The translations under genes and the position numbers were made by a program. A stretch of DNA of 64,000 bases. It comes from JARFVT01 sp036677425 (GTDB lineage: Bacteria; Pseudomonadota; Alphaproteobacteria; UBA8366; Aestuariispiraceae). This document shows, piece by piece, positions 63,846 to 64,000 of the stretch. The stretch spans positions 62,001 through 126,000 of the forward strand of contig JARFVT010000013.1 in NCBI GenBank assembly GCA_036677425.1, in the 5' to 3' direction. Numbering within the stretch: position 1 is the stretch's first letter; each line of letters opens with the position of its first letter. Under the pieces are notes generated by a model. The model made no database searches. It had not been told where the DNA came from and was given only the letters and a program-made list of their open reading frames with translations.

Positions 63846-64000
63846 TTAATCTAAAAAAATATCTTTTATCTCACTTAATGATTTCTCCAACAATTTCTCC
63901 GCTATCGCATCGCCATTGGATAGTTTTTTGGCAATAGCCCCCGATATTTTACCACCAACGACTTCAACCCCAACTTGCCGCAAACCCTCCATTTTAATTT
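63846..64000 (-). CDS. C-terminal part of a Sel1-family protein, cut by window edge
   Basis: On the minus strand the frame ends at 63846 and reads VGVEVVGGKISGAIAKKLSN then GDAIAEKLLEKSLSEIKDIF. It matches the tail fragment at 26682-26818 over about 35 codons. An ATG at 63992 is in frame, but the frame continues upstream, so the visible part is probably the end of a longer gene. The tail has alternating Lys/Ala helices and no known motif. Confidence 0.5.
   Translation of the reverse strand, partial: IKMEGLRQVGVEVVGGKISGAIAKKLSNGDAIAEKLLEKSLSEIKDIFLD

Overview
The window is chromosomal DNA from an AT-rich alphaproteobacterium that I cannot name to genus. The lineage call rests on four things: a CcrM-type GANTC methyltransferase, an Irr-type Fur regulator, an F0 operon in the order atpI-atpB-atpE-b'-b without the F1 genes, and a radA-cvpA-purF-SDR block. 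No rRNA, tRNA or CRISPR array was seen.

Layout. 1-2314: cobalamin synthesis (cobA end, cbiD, cobK); a B12-dependent methylmalonyl-CoA mutase lies at 31-33 kb. 2.3-6.8 kb: ankyrin protein, class A PBP, MITE copy A, 2-hydroxyacid dehydrogenase, SH3 protein. 6.8-17.5 kb: a myo-inositol catabolic and uptake locus (iolCDEB on the minus strand, iolG, an RpiR-type regulator, and a CUT2-type ABC transporter). The two iol promoter regions share an identical 14-bp inverted repeat, probably the regulator's operator. 17.6-24.4 kb: RraA-like protein, irr, psuG, SulP transporter, flavoprotein, YgjP-like metallopeptidase, a tiny membrane-protein unit with a CRP/FNR-like palindrome, and a TetR regulator.

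24.5-29.5 kb is the accessory, decaying part. It holds a shredded IS3-family copy, a complete IS407-type element, several Sel1-repeat gene pieces, and pseudogenes of an acyl-CoA dehydrogenase and a FlK-like thioesterase. One Sel1 gene here (26844-27311) has the same promoter, leader and 5' coding sequence (165 identical bp) as another at 63448, followed by divergent 3' parts. Related tail modules lie at 25.3, 26.7 and 63.9 kb.

29.8-41 kb: tandem DUF4170 protein, LysE exporter, methylmalonyl-CoA mutase, M23 peptidase, mog, pgk, then an intergenic region with two perfect DnaA boxes and a GANTC site in front of ccrM, dciA, MITE copy B, a DsbA-like protein and a PAS-GGDEF cyclase. 41.2-44 kb: F0 ATP synthase operon. 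44-52.5 kb: stress and metabolic singletons (msrA, usp, pdxJ, N-formylglutamate amidohydrolase family, trkH, Ada-like), a methyltransferase remnant, and a GCS2-type ligase with an in-frame TGA. 52.6-58.1 kb: a LysR-TAXI-TRAP-AtuA locus that looks like uptake and catabolism of an unknown acid. 58.3-63.3 kb: radA (with an in-frame TAA between zinc finger and RecA domain), cvpA, purF, SDR and a LysE-family exporter.

The strongest candidates for something undescribed are the Sel1 family with a constant 5' end and variable 3' end, the TA-flanked MITE family, the AtuA/TAXI locus, the DnaA-box region ahead of ccrM-dciA, and the 29-codon unit at 23.5 kb.
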